Source: Megalonaias nervosa (Eukaryota; Mollusca; Bivalvia; Unionida; Unionidae). From it: a stretch of DNA of 64,000 nucleotides. Where the stretch lies: positions 1 to 64,000 of the forward strand of contig JAECUM010003278.1 in assembly GCA_016617855.1 (NCBI GenBank), written 5' to 3'. The position numbers and the translations under genes are program-made. Positions 11,277-23,950 of this stretch are shown here, piece after piece. A model generated the notes under the pieces. It did not search any database. It saw only the letters and a list, made by a program, of their open reading frames with translations, and was not told the DNA's origin. Numbering within the stretch: position 1 is the first letter of the stretch; every line of letters begins with the position of its first letter.

Positions 11277-11688
11277 CTCTCCCTCTCTCAGACCAAAAGA
11301 CAGAGATGAGATGCTTCCAAAAGATCCTCGGTGTCTCATACAAAGACCGTGTCACCAATGATGAAATACGGCAAAGGATCAGATAAGCCATTGGGCCTCA
11401 CGAAGACCTCCTGACCATAGTGAAAAAATGTAAACTGCAGTGGTATGGGCATGTCTCACGATCATCAGGACTTGCCAAGACAATCCTGCAAGGTACTGTA
11501 CAAGGAAGAAGAAAGAGAGGCAGACAGAAAAAGAGGTGGGAAGACAACATTCAAGAGTGGACAGGCTTGACACTGAGCGAATCACTGAGAAAGATGGAAA
11601 ATCGAGAGAAATGGAGGAAGCTGGTTGTTCGGTTTTGTGTGGTGCCCCAACGGTCTACCAGACTATGGGACTGATGACGATGATGATG
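11277..11688 (+). pseudogene. LINE C-terminal fragment, 5'-truncated, with target duplication
   Basis: The plus-strand frame contains FQKILGVSYKDRVTNDEIRQ, a stop, AIGPHEDLL, then KCKLQWYGHVSRS and GRRKRGRQKKRWED, ending with ENREKWRKLV and VVPQR. This is the common C-terminal tail of invertebrate non-LTR retrotransposon ORFs. A (GAT)n-like tract forms the 3' end. The fragment is flanked by an 11-bp direct repeat, AATGTAGATCT, at 11266-11276 and 11689-11699, as expected for target-primed insertion. One in-frame stop plus severe truncation make it inactive. Confidence 0.88.
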
Positions 11689-11699
11689 AATGTAGATCT

Positions 11700-13065
11700 A
11701 GGCTACACACCACTGTTAGTATTAACGAGATAAAAAGAAACCTAGTCTACACACAGTTACTTTTAATGAGACCAAGAGACACCAAGTCCATACACCATTC
11801 CCATTACTGAGACCAGCAGACACCAAGTCAACATGTCATTACTATGACTAATACCAACAAACACTTAAGTCTACACACCTTGTTACTGTGATGGAGACCA
11901 GCAGACACCTAGTCAACACACCCTGTTAATATTACAGAGACCAAAAGGCATCTAGTCAACAGACTGTTACTATTACAAAGACCAAAAAGCATCTAGTCAA
12001 CAGACTGTTACTATTACTGTGACCAAAAGGCATCTAGTCAACAGACTGTTACTATTACTGTGACCAAAGGTCATCTAGTCAATAGACTGTTACTATTACT
12101 GTGACCAAAAGACATCTAGTCAACAGACTGTTACTATTACTATGACCAAAAGGCATCTAGTCAACAGACTGTTACTATTACTATGACCAAATGGCATCTA
12201 ATCAACAGACTGTTACTATTACTATGACCAAAAGGCATCTAGTCAACAGACTGTTACTATTACTGTGACCAAAGGTCATCTAGTCAATAGACTGTTACTA
12301 TTACTGTGACCAAAAGACATCTAGTCAACAGACTGTTACTATTACTGTGAACAGATTGTTACTATTACTGTGACCAAAAAGCATCTAGTCAACAGACTGT
12401 TACTATTACTGTGACCAAAAGGCATCCAGTCAACAGACTGTTACTATTACTGTGACCAAAAGGCATCCAGTCAACAGACTGTTACTATTACTGTGACCAA
12501 AAGGCATCCAGTCAACAGACTGTTACTATTACTGTGACCAAAAGACATCTAGTCAACAGACTGTTACTATTACTGTGAACAGATTGTTACTATTACTGTG
12601 ACCAAAAAGCATCTAGTCAACAGACTGTTACTATTATTGTGACCAAAAGGCATCCATCAACAGACTGTTACTATTACTGTGACCAAAAGGCATCTAGTCA
12701 ACAGATTGTTACTATTACTGTGACCAAAAGGCATCTAGTCAATAGGCTGTTACTATTACTGTGACCAAAAGGCATCTAGTCAACAGACTGTTACTATTAC
12801 TGTGACCAAATGGCATCTAGTCAATGGACTGTTACTATTACTGTGACCAAAAGACATCTAGTCAATGGACTGTTGTTACTTCTGTGACCAAAAGGCATCT
12901 AGTCAATGGACTGTTACTACTACTGTGACCAAAAGACATCTAGTCAATGGACTGTTATTATTACTATGACCAAAAGGCATCTAGTCAACGGACTGTTTAT
13001 ATTACTGTGGCCAAAAGGCATCTAGTCAACGGACTGTTGTTACTATTACAGAGACCAAAAGGCAA
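11700..13065. repeat. Minisatellite, 41-bp unit, about 30 copies
   Basis: Core unit: ACCAAAAGGCATCTAGTCAA, CAGACTGTTACTATTACTGTG. The first 240 bp hold older diverged units (GACCAGCAGACACC...). A compound block containing a short GAACAGATTGTTACTATTACTGTG insert occurs twice (near 12350 and 12580), showing that segments of several units were copied together. Confidence 0.95.
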
Positions 13066-13254
13066 TATAAAGAGCATATATGTCATTAACAATCTTAAAT
13101 TTGATTGGTGAACTGGGAAGAAATGCTTCTTTACAGAAAATTAGCATTTGGGATCTCAAATCTCTCAAAAAGTAAACTGATCTTTTAAATGATGCTCTTC
13201 AATTTACCCTCACATAATGGAGTAAACCCCTGTCAGATTAACCAATAAAAAATA

Positions 13255-13495
13255 TCTGATAAAATCTGAGCAGTGAGAGCCACTGCATGTTGTTTTTATT
13301 CCTCAGTATATCTACCTAAAATCTAAGCCATGAGAGCCACTGCTTGCTGCTTTTATTCCTTGGTATACCAACCTAAAGTCTAAGCTGTGAGACCCACTGC
13401 TTGCTGTTTTTATTCCTTGGCATACCAACCTAAAGTCTAAGCTGTGAGACCCACTGCTTGCTGTTTTTATTCCTTGGCATACCAACCTAAACACT
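13255..13495. repeat. Tandem repeat, about 58-bp unit, 4 copies
   Basis: Units share TGAGACCCACTGCTTGCTG and TTTTTATTCCTTGGCATACC. The last two copies are almost identical. Confidence 0.9.
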
Positions 13496-13567
13496 ATATT
13501 GAAGAACAAAACAAACAGACAAGGATTGATCTCGTGTGTTTTGTTGGTTTGGTGTCTTATGGTAAAT

Positions 13568-13725
13568 AGAGTGGGGCAACTGGAGTAAATCCCTTTGCCA
13601 GGATTACACCATGGAAGTTGGCCATGGAAGTAAATGCCTTTGCCAGGAATACACTATGGTAGCTTACCATGAGAGTAAAGTGCCTTTCCAAGGAATACAC
13701 TATGGTAGTCGACCATGGCTGACCA
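13568..13725. repeat. Short tandem repeat, about 3 copies of ~46 bp
   Basis: Repeats of CCTTTGCCAGGAATACAC, TATGGTAG and ACCATGGAAGTAAA. Confidence 0.7.
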
Positions 13726-14661
13726 AATGACCTATCACCACTTGTCAATCATGCTGATCAACTGACCAATCAGCGAGCGTAAATTAGACACACCTCCAGG
13801 CATTGCTTACGTCCGCCAATTTCCTCCAACAAGCTGCTTGTGGCAATAATGAATTGATTACAGACCTATTTACCCATACATTTCCTTGTCAGTATTTTAA
13901 GCAATGTCTCTCAGTATTTTTAGAAGGCAGTCAGTATTTTCATTCAGTGTTTCTAACATCTTAACGCAACACACATCACCTGTGAAACAACACATAAATA
14001 GTAGACACTATCAATACACTATAATTACCATTATGTAGTATTGCACGACATACTGACTATACAATATTCTGTAAATAACTTCTAGTTTGTAAAGATGCTG
14101 GTATTCAGGCAATTTTGTGTTTCAAGGTAAAATCTGCAGAAATTGAACACCACTGACTTAAAAATCCTGTTTATATTATGTGATAAAAACCAAAAGAATA
14201 CCTCCACACACCCAAATTCATTCTGTTATTTACTTCCATTACTTTCTCTTGAAAATCTGTTTTCTCAGCTTCACACATATCCATAACATTTTAAATAAAG
14301 CCAATTCTCTACATTTTACATGGTTAAGGAAGACTTGATATAAAACATTATGACATTGTTACTAACCATCCACTCAGAAAATAATAACTTCATCTAGATA
14401 GGTGAAGGAAATCTTGTTTATTTCATAAAATCTAGTATCAGCTTGTCAACATTTACTAGAATGGAAATGAGCTTCATATATTATTTTGTACAAAGTTTGT
14501 CAACAATATCAAACTGATCCACTTGGAATTAATATTTTAATGAAGGCTTAGTCTATGGTTTTTTAATGGCGACATAATAGGCACTCTTTATCCTATTCAG
14601 CTGGTCATCTGTCCACTCTTTGGTAAAATTCTTTGGTTTTGACTTCAGGACCAATAGAGCC
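13726..14661. other. Intronic stretch without a recognised feature
   Basis: No coding exon or tandem array is visible. The right end may include decayed continuation of the zinc-finger relic that follows, but I cannot align it. Confidence 0.4.
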
Positions 14662-15125
14662 TCAATGGTCTGATTGCCTAGTGAGGATCTCTAATCTGTA
14701 ACATTTTAACTTGTCAGCTGTGCTCAATGACAAATTCATATTTACGATCAACTCACACAGAATCGCCTCAGCACGTGTTATTTGCTTTTGAAGTATGTGT
14801 TGATCACTGACTTCCTTTCCCTTCATCACTGACAAAATATTTCTATTTCCCTTCACTAAAGATTCCAATTTTGCATGATTTTCTGATTCCACGTGCCGTG
14901 AACAATCATTCCTTCCACCATGTGCACAGGAAAAGTCTAAGTTGCAAACAGTGCAGAGCACAAAATGTTCTCCTTTAGATGATGGTTTAAGGCATGGCCA
15001 CAGAGTATTATAAACTGGTAGAAAAGTTGCTTTCTATGTTTAGACTTTCCATTTTCATCATCAGTTTCGTGCTGAAACTTTCTTGTCGCCGGCATTTTCT
15101 TTGTTTAAACAACTGGATTTTGAGA
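14662..15125 (-). pseudogene. Zinc-finger transposase-like relic (hAT/BED-type N terminus)
   Basis: On the minus strand a start at 15125 opens MPATRKFQHETDDENGK, and after a one-base shift near 15010 the frame continues YNTLWPCLKPSSKGEHFVLC and TVCNLDFSCAHGGRNDC then SRHVESENH. The C..C, HGG.ND and H....H pattern is a BED-like zinc finger found at the N terminus of many invertebrate hAT-derived and related transposase proteins. It is followed by RAEAILCELIVNMNLSLSTA, which matches the usual 'aE.ll..f...hNlpls.aD' continuation. The open part is only 99 residues and the rest of a transposase is missing. It could be a host zinc-finger remnant instead. No expression signal is visible. Confidence 0.6.
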
Positions 15126-15760
15126 ATGTTAAAATCACTGATGTGGCACAGATTGCGGACACGGACTGAAGAGACAATACAACGAAAGGAAACGGAATAA
15201 AAAAAAAAAGCTTAAAAATTAATTTAAAAAACTTACTAAATAAATGCAACCTCAAATCATATCTTCATATCAATGACCGTATGACCGTACAGATGGGCTT
15301 TATCCGTACAAATACGGTAAAATATGGACAGGTAAACAGGTCTGCGATTATGATAAGTAATTACAATTTTTGCAATGATTTGTTGATTTCTCAATCAACA
15401 AGGGTGAAACGAAGGCAGTGGGAGCCTTGTAATTCCGACTGTCCATATCCAAATTGTCTAAATGGAGGAATTAGATTTATTCCTTTTGCTGAAACATAGA
15501 CAAAACTTCAATGGATAAAGACTTTTTTTGTGGTCCCATGTATGATCAGCTGAATATGGAAACAATTGATGGCAATTACAACATGTTTGTTTGCATAAAA
15601 TTATGTAGAAAAGCATGTCCCATCGATAGCTTGAAGGAAAAAAAAAAAGAATTTAAAAATTTAAAAATATATGTAAAAATAAACGTGTCTAGAATATGGA
15701 TGGAGAACCCTCCCACTATCGGGCTTTGCTGTATATTATTCTTCCTTGTATAGAAAGCAC
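15126..15760. other. Intronic stretch without a recognised feature
   Basis: Short open frames exist on both strands but show no family motif. No tandem array is seen. Confidence 0.4.
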
Positions 15761-15862
15761 TGAACCCCAAACTGCATTTATTTTAAAGTTTGAAAATTTA
15801 CACTTTAATGTCTGAACCCCAAACTGCATTTATCTTAAAGTTTGAAAATTTACACTTTAATG
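15761..15862. repeat. Direct duplication, 2 x 51 bp
   Basis: Two nearly identical copies beginning TGAACCCCAAACTGCATTTA and ending TTTACACTTTAATGT. Confidence 0.9.
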
Positions 15863-17092
15863 TTGGTTTGTCCTAAAAACAATGATTTATCATCTCGATC
15901 TTTCAGACACTTGAGTGACTCTTTACTTTCTCATTGGACTGAAGGAGGGGTGGGGATACAAAAATGTAATAATAAAGAAATACAAAACCAATAGTTTCAG
16001 ATAATTATCTACCGATATATTAAGCATGCATTTACATGCTTACATCAACAGACATCATTGGTCAAAATTCCATCTGACAAACATAATAGGACTTTAAAAT
16101 TATTATGTACAACAGTATACTTCTAGCCAGTAAATATTTACAATTTTGCTATTAATTTTTAATTCATCAAGGCAGCATGAACATAAGCCAGATAAAATTA
16201 ATAAGGATAAGATTATATACTAAATACATGAGCATCTTTTGGAGCGAATTTCCTTGTACATGAATACATTCTCGAGCAGCTTTAAAATTTAATTTTATTA
16301 TTTACCAAAAAAACCCCCTAAAATTATTACTATACGAACTTGAACTACATATATAAATATTGTCTACTGCAGTATAATTTATGCAACTTTGAAATTTTAC
16401 ATTCTTAAGAATAATACAAATCATTTTCAATAAACATATCACTTAAGCTGAAACATATTTTCTTTGCCAAATACTGCATGTTTGTCAGAGGTTAGCAGGG
16501 TATCATGTCACCTGATTTGGCAGGCAAAACAATCTATCATCTCATGTAAGGTCAACTGTTGTCAGTCCAGCATGCTAATCAGCAAGCCATTGTAGCTCCT
16601 GTTTAGAACGTATGCCAATGTTCTTATCTGCTTACACGTCTTATTCAATTATACATGTTATAACTATAAATGTTATAATTATACATGTTACAACATGTTA
16701 TAATTACACATATATACATCATTTTATTGCATGATCTCAGTGTGGAAGCATTAGTCTAGTTAAAGATCTTGAGCACAGTAGTGTGGATTCACAATGAAAA
16801 AATCTCTCCAATTAATTGTACTTGTTTATTCAAGACACCCATGTTCAAAAGCAAACTGTCTTGAATCATTTCAATGTTTTCATTAACTTCCCATCAAATA
16901 AACAAGAAATTATTGACAGTTTATCTGCACAAAATTAAATGATTTTTTTAATCAGATGTATTACCCTTGTAAACCTCTAAAAATTCTCAATATTATCTTG
17001 TACCTACTCAAACTGTTATGACTTCATCTTTAATCCAATTTTTGTGAAATATTTGCAATTAACCCAAACTCTTCTTTCATAACATGGCAAGT
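15863..17092. other. Intronic stretch without a recognised feature
   Basis: Low-complexity AT-rich intron. I find no gene, RNA gene or clear mobile element. Confidence 0.45.
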
Positions 17093-17096
17093 TTAA

Positions 17097-17710
17097 CTCA
17101 TTAACCCCTGGCACCTCATTTATGCATCAGGAGGTAGTAGCCTCCTTCCGAGCTCTGTAGCGTCAAGGTCACGTATGATACACTAAAGTGGGTGGTATTA
17201 TAGAAAGGTAGAAAGATGCAGCTCTACAATGATACCAAATAATCTGGATGTTCTAGTTACACTACAAAATACAGAGGGAAAAACGTAATTTTTTGGACAA
17301 GATTTTTTTCCACCAAAAATTCGCCCGTGGTTGGAATCCGATTCTGTGTCTGGATTTGAGACTTTTTGGCCTCTGATCTAAGGCAGACCGGTCTGAACTG
17401 CACACAGACAGGCAAACCTTTGCAAAAAGTAGGATAAAATGGGCATTTGAAATAAAGAGTGGTCTTGATATGAAAATAATGGGTCCGCTAAGCAAAAAAA
17501 ACCAAAAAAAAACTCCCAACTTTTACCCTTCTGCTCCTGCGCGAGTGAAATAGCCAATGAAAAATGATGTTTCTAACACAACTAGGCATTAGGTTAACCA
17601 GAAATCTCTTGGAAATCGATGTATTAGGATATATTCAGAAACAGCCCTCAAAATCTGTTTCCTACTCACATTTCAGGTGAAAATGACAAAAACCTACAGG
17701 GGTTAATGAG
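17097..17710 (+). mobile_element. TTAA-site MITE (piggyBac-like), copy 1, complete
   Basis: A 614-bp element with perfect 14-bp terminal inverted repeats, CTCATTAACCCCTG and CAGGGGTTAATGAG, directly flanked by TTAA on both sides (17093-17096, 17711-17714). TTAA target duplication is the hallmark of piggyBac-type transposition. No transposase is encoded. Four further copies in the window share internal phrases such as TGTAGAGCTACAT/GATACCAAATAAT and TTTGCAAAAAGTAGGATAA. Orientation '+' is arbitrary and set by this copy. Confidence 0.85.
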
Positions 17711-17802
17711 TTAAAATGAAAAACTTTTCTTTTTCTTGACAATTCCATGGTAATGAGTTGGCATGGTTATTTCAAATGGCAATGTGTCAATTAGGGAGCC
17801 AG

Positions 17803-17873
17803 AATGTACAAGTCATACAAACAAGATCCCCAATGTTGGAATGTACAAGTCATACAAACAAGATCCCCAATGC
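17803..17873. repeat. Direct duplication, 2 x 35 bp
   Basis: GAATGTACAAGTCATACAAA followed by CAAGATCCCCAATG, twice in a row. Confidence 0.9.
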
Positions 17874-18307
17874 AGGAAAATATTTCCATGTAAATGTACC
17901 GGCGGATAGATAATCACTTGTCTCAGATCATTTAAATTTTAAACTTTATCATAAATTTAAGTATACAAAATTCAATGTTTCTTCTAAATTATTTCATTTC
18001 TGCAAGTTAGCCATTAGTTGACCTTTCACATATCATGATTACTTTTGTGTTCCTCTTGATGAAGAATTTATAGATAGCTTGCAATGATGTTTGTGCCTTG
18101 GATAACTATCCATAAGTATTTTAATAACAAGAGTGACCTTGTCACTTTTAGGAAGGACATGAAAACTGGAATAGCATAAATAAATATTTCAAAGTGTCAA
18201 TTCAAAATAAATTTGGCTTGGATAGATGCTGGTGGCTTCTACATTTGTTCTATTTATTCAAAATTTCTAATATTTGTATATAAAAATGCTAAAGATCTAT
18301 GTACATC

Positions 18308-18935
18308 AATGATCATGGTCATGCTCCTATCATAACACAAGACAAGATCATGGTCAAGTTCCTATCATAACACAAGACAAAATCATGGTCATGTTCCTAT
18401 CATAACACAAGACAAGATTATTATCAAGTTCCTATCATAACACAAGACAAGATTATTATCAAGTTCCTATCATAACACAAGACAAGATTATTATCAAGTT
18501 CCTATCATAACACAAGACAAGATCATGGTCAAGTTCCTATCATAACACAAGACAAGATCATGGTTAAGTTCCTATCATAACACAAGACAAGATCATGGTC
18601 AACTTCCTATCATAACACAAGACAAGATCATGGTCAACTTCCTATCATAACACAAGACAAGATCATGGTCATGTTCCTATCATAACACAAGACAAGATCA
18701 TTATCAAGTTCCTATCATAAAACAAGACAAGATCATGGTCAAGTTCCTATCATAAAACAAGACAAGATCATTGTCAAGTTCCTATCATAAAACAAGACAA
18801 GATCATGGTCAAGTTCCTATCATAACACAAGACAAGATCATTGTTAAGTTCCTATCATAACACAAGACAAGATCATGGTCAAGTTCCTATCATAACACAA
18901 TACAAGATCACTGTCAAGTTCCTATTAAAACACAA
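18308..18935. repeat. Minisatellite, 35-bp unit, about 18 copies
   Basis: Very regular units of CCTATCATAACACAAGACAA plus GATCATGGTCAAGTT. The main variants are GATTATTATC and GATCATTGTC, arranged in small blocks. It ends about 100 bp from the first Ig5 exon. Confidence 0.96.
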
Positions 18936-19036
18936 TGCATATCAAAGCTGACATGAATGACAATAATACAAGACCCAACAATCAATGGAGAACTCTCACA
19001 TGTTGCCAACAAAAATAATAGTTAATTGCTACATAC

Positions 19037-19176
19037 CAGTTTGATATACTCATCATCCTTCATCCACAAAATTGTGGTAACCGGGTAGGCTGTGCCAGTC
19101 ACATGACAACTGAATTCTGCACTGTGACCTTCCCTTGCATCTCTGGCTTGTGGTCCTCTTCTTACAATTGGAGGAA
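19037..19176 (-). CDS. PTK7: PTK7 exon: N-terminal half of Ig domain 5
   Basis: Exon of 140 bp, acceptor TTTTGGTCAG before 19176, donor GTATGT after 19037. It enters in phase 1 from the Ig4 exon and leaves in phase 0. Translation: VPPIVRRGPQARDAREGHSA, the B-strand Cys in EFSCHVTG, and the core Trp in TTILWMKDDE. It corresponds to the 'VPSWLKKP...EEGK...LDC...VVWY' half of vertebrate PTK7 Ig5, with the conserved VP at the domain start. The second half of the domain is in the exon at 7536-7683. Frame and splice junctions join cleanly to both neighbours. Confidence 0.92.
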
Positions 19177-20748
19177 CTGACCAAAATTAAACAAAGAAGA
19201 ATTGGGACATTCTCTATGTTATAAATATGGACATTCAAGTGAGATGTGCACATGCAACAGAGTAAAACGTGTGCTGTCATTCATATCTAATGCCCAGTAT
19301 GTGTATTTCCATTCAAAAGATTTAGTCAAACTGCAATGTATTATGCATTAAACAATTTGGGGTGCCACAAGTGGGATGGATCGGCATGTGAGAAAGGATA
19401 TGCACTTTAATTTAACTTTGGTTGAACAAACAAGTTATTCTATGCCACTTTCTATTATTTTCTGACATAACTGGCTGTGTACAAGCTGCAGTTGTGGATG
19501 GTCAGTACACATGCATTAATAGTTTAACATCCACTGAATTGACTGGTGATCAATTCAGCAAGGGATTACTAATACACTTTTTAATGATTCCATGCATGAG
19601 ATTCAACTTGCAGTTTGAGTACAATGATCCATCCACCAAACTAAATGTATACGTTGCAAGACATCCAACATCTAGTTTCAATAGCATGTACCATCCACCA
19701 CTTAATTTTTCTGCCATATAATTGTACTCAACCATGGCCTCTATTGTCAAAAAGATAATAAAAAGTGGCAGAGAACAACTTGTTGGTCTATTTTTTGTGA
19801 TGGAAGTAAAATATTAAATATAGTACTTCAAATTCTGTACTGGAGTGGTATAAATACTTCAGTTACAATTTAGCAGTGCATGCCATTAATTTAGTGTCAG
19901 CAGTGCATGCCATTAATTTATTGTCAGCAGTGGTAGTGTGTGTAATTAATTCTAAATAAAAGATGGAAATGAAAGAATGAGTTGCTGGTAAATGAAGTGA
20001 GATGGGTACCATTTATTTATGAAATAAAGAGTCAGGGTTAGAATGTGCTTTTTGTTACAAATTTGGTACATTTATGTATATGTGTGTGTACATTTTTATA
20101 TAAGTTGTGGAGAGAAAAAAATGATTGACTTAAGTGACCTACATACTGTTGATTATAATTTGGTGACAGAAAAGGGACATGAATGGTCGTTCAAATTTTT
20201 TGTTATGAAAGAATTATGGTTTTAGGACATCACTGTCATGTAGAAGAGGAATGAAATATGGGATGGACAGTTTCAGACATCAACTAGGAAACAACAAGAT
20301 GAGCTGAGTAATGAAGATATCAAAAACAAACAATTCATTCATATAGCCAAACTGGTTACTGTCCATGATTGCATTCATTAACACATTAATTAGCTAATAT
20401 TATACATCTTGACGTTACCAATGAATGAAAGCAGCTGAAAACTGATTATTAAGTAACTTTTGTCAGTTTCAGTGTACAAAATCATGAAGTTGTACAAGAA
20501 ATATCACACTAGATTATTTTCATCCTTATGCATGTAGATGTCATAGCATGATGTACCGGGTACATCTGGGAAAACTAATTACTTCAAGATTTTAAACTTG
20601 TTCACTATTCTCAGCACATTCCTGGGACTCTTGCCTCTAAAGTCATTTTTCAGCAGTTACAGATATAGGACAGTTTAGTTCCCCTCTTGCCTCCCCATCT
20701 CAATGACAGTCCCATTTCTAACTGATTTAAGCAGGTGCAATTTGTAAA
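19177..20748. other. Start of the Ig4-Ig5 intron, no gene recognised
   Basis: Contains a small triplication of CAGTGCATGCCATTAATTTA at 19870-19935. A 99-residue plus-strand frame at 19422-19721 has no recognisable domain and I do not call it a gene. Confidence 0.45.
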
Positions 20749-21363
20749 CTCATTAACCCCTGGAGGTTTTTGTTGTTTTCACCTGAAATGCAAGTAGGAA
20801 ACACATTTTGGGGGCTATTTCTGAATACATCCTAATACATCACTTTCAAGAGATTTCTGGTTAACCTAATGCCTAGTTGTGTAATTGTGTTAGAAACATC
20901 ATTTTTCATTGGCCATTTCGCTTGTGCATTAGCAGAAGGGTAAAAGTTGGAGTTCTTTTTTTTTTGGCTTAACAGACCCATCATTTTCTTATCGAGACCA
21001 CTCTTTATTCCAAATGCCCATTTTATCCTACTTTTTGCAAAGGTTTGCCTGTTTGTGTGCAGATCAGACTGGTCTGCCTTAGATTTGAGGCCAAAAAGTC
21101 TCAAATCCAGACACAAAATTGGATTCCAACCATGGGCCATTTTTGGGTGGAAAAAAATCTTGTCCAAAAAATTAAGTTTTTCCCTCTGTATTTTGTAGTG
21201 TAACTAGAACGTCTAGATTATTTGGTATCATTGTAGAGCTACATCTGTCTACCTTTCTATAATACCACCCACTTTAGTGTATCATACATGACCTTGACGC
21301 TACAGAGCTCGGAAGTAGGCTACTACCTCCTGCCACGTAAACACGGCGCTAGGGGTTAATGAG
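20749..21363 (-). mobile_element. TTAA-site MITE (piggyBac-like), copy 2
   Basis: A 615-bp copy in opposite orientation to copy 1, with ends CTCATTAACCCCTGG and AGGGGTTAATGAG. The right flank is TTAA (21364-21367); the left flank is TAAA, a one-base change. Internal sequence matches copy 1 closely along its whole length. Confidence 0.85.
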
Positions 21364-21367
21364 TTAA

Positions 21368-23950
21368 CAAGGATTTTGGAAATTTTGTTACAAACTGTCA
21401 AGGAATGGCTAAATTTGTAATTTATGTGCCATGTCGATGCACACATGATTAAATACACAAGGAATATTCAAATTTTATGACATCATCAAAATGCACCCAT
21501 TAAACCACAGTTTACATCATTCCCATTCAACCATTCAACTCACATGGAGAAGCCATTTGCAACAGAATCTGAGATCTAAAATGAAATTACAGGAAAGTAT
21601 AAATCCATATCAGGAATTAACTACGTAAATCAGTTCCTACTAATCCAAAACAAGTAATGAAAAGTTAAAGTTTCTAAGATCACTATTAGATAAAGATGCT
21701 TCAACAGGCACTAGTACAAACTATACAGTGCTGTAACTGTAGAAGCCTGCAATGTGAGCTCTTAAAATACAGCAAAACATATATTTGTAAACAAACATTT
21801 TTGTAAACAACCAATTTGGTATTAGAAGTATAAAAATGACTCAATCAGTGATTTAATACATTATAAACCTTGACCCTGAAATCATTAATTTACAAATTTG
21901 AATTACTTCCCAACAGTGCATCTCTCTTTTAGCATGGTGCTTTGAGCATTTTATTCATGAAGAAAACTTGGAGATGAACAAATGGACACACTAAAGACTG
22001 TACGAATTCAAACTTGCCAATGTTAATAAGAAATTTAGTTAAGATTTTATCTTTCTTGCCAAAAATGGGAAGACATTAATTAGAATTTTTATTGCATAAT
22101 GTGGTTCTAAATTACTTAATTGAAAAACATCCTTATATCTGGTTATATTGATGACTATGTCCGTACTAAATCAATTAGAAGAAAAAATGCTGACACTGTC
22201 ACCAAGCTGACAGGCAATGCATTAAATAATTTTGTCATTATAGCTATGATGAATAATCCAAGAAAGCAACAAACAATTTAAACCTTCTGTCAGAATCATC
22301 ATTTTACTACAACTAAAGCTAAAAACAATATTTGCATCAATAAAAGACTGAATCAACTAATTTATTGCTGTCAGTAACAAAAGGCATAGTCCTGGCATTC
22401 AATATGGTCTCCTTTCTCTGCCCACTAGATAACGGCAAGCCACTCATGATTACAAGATGTAGTGCTAACAGTAAGTTTCGGCCCACCTGGCATGCAACAG
22501 TTTGGCTTGTATCTTATGACCTGACACACTCTTGTGATACCAATCAGGTAAAGATGATTGTTTATACTTGGACAACTATTGTTTAACTTTCTCAAGCTGT
22601 TGTTAAGTACTAGCTTGTATACAATAAAACCAACTCATGTTCAGCAGCAGATATAAAGCAATCTTGTTCCCTCTGTTAACAGGCTCATGCGGTATCTATT
22701 AACTGTGGTGCATAAGGGTTTGATGACCAAAGTTTCAACTACTGTAAGCTAATCCAAACAGTTCCTTACCAAATGGCAATGGAAACAAATATGTTGAGCT
22801 CACTTTTAAGAAAGCAAAGAAAAAAATAAAATACAGTTATTGTCAATAAATGCATTTAAAATCCTAACATTGCATTTTTTGTGAGCAATTTATTTATGTA
22901 TGTATATGTGTGTTTATATAAAATATTAATCAGCACAACACTGGCTATAACTGATGCTGTTTGGAAGTTCTAAAAATATGAATTGCAAACCAAATTTAGG
23001 AAGATGAAGTCTTCCAAAAAGCATAAAAAATATAGAAATTACCACCTAATGGAACTACCTCTACCTTTTTCATCTTTACTGTGCAAAAGCATGATATAGC
23101 TGGGTTTCTTGAACTTGTCACAACAGTAAACATGCTTTGCTGTCTGAAGGTATCTCAACATTTTGTTTTCACTATTAACAGCTGACAGTATTAACAGTAG
23201 GGGACACTGTGTCCCCCATCTTCCAAATCTGGGGAACACACATTTTAAAGGGAAATGTATATAGTGCTAAAAATGAGTTCACTATTTTGATAGCTTTGCC
23301 ACTTTCACTTTGTTGCTTCCACTGCATTATCATCTTTTAACTGGAAACATTTTATAAAATACTCAGGTAACTGATGAAGATATTAACGATGTCTGAATAT
23401 CTGATTCAACTAAAATGAGCCACACTACGGAGTTTCTCTTCAGGATCTTTTTTTCATTTAACTTCAGTATTTGCTCATTATCTACCTGCATTTCGTATAA
23501 TAGTACCCAATTTATTTCTCAATTAATTATCTTTCCAAATTAATAGTTTAATGATTAAATGACAAATTGTGTATTTGCATAAAATTTAATCCTTTTTGCC
23601 ATTAATTCAATCTCAAAAAAAAAAAAATCTTCATTGCTGAAGGTGTGACTTCTACCTCAAAAGTACATGTTATTAGTGGCTAAGACTTCTCATTTCAAAT
23701 GGGCAAACAAACATAAACCCTGAATGTTTTAACTGCCAAACATGTTGTTTTAAATTGATACCAACCGCCATCTTACAGTTTTTAGCAACTCTGGCCATTC
23801 CTTGTGCCGACACAAATGTGCATGGACATACACTAAAGAAAAGTAGTAGACACAGTATTCAACTTGTTTTCATGATGACACACCCAGGGTCACTGAATAT
23901 TAAGATGGGGGGGGGGTAGTTTCTTTCCATCTATTTCACCTGTGCTTTAC
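21368..23950. other. Intronic stretch without a recognised feature
   Basis: About 2.6 kb with no tandem array or transposon I can name. A G-run of nine at 23906-23916 lies shortly beyond the splice donor of the following exon. Confidence 0.45.

Noticed and set aside
17262..17519. Similar ~85-residue frames in TTAA-site MITE copies 1 and 2 (and shorter in copy 5)
   Set aside because: They are shared because the DNA is shared. They do not resemble a transposase and are broken in other copies.
18308..18935. CRISPR-like look of regular 35-bp repeats
   Set aside because: There are no spacers: units are contiguous, and the context is an animal intron.
19422..19721. 99-residue plus-strand frame as a nested gene
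   Set aside because: No domain, no repeat structure and no supporting splice or promoter signal. Length is within chance for AT-rich intron.
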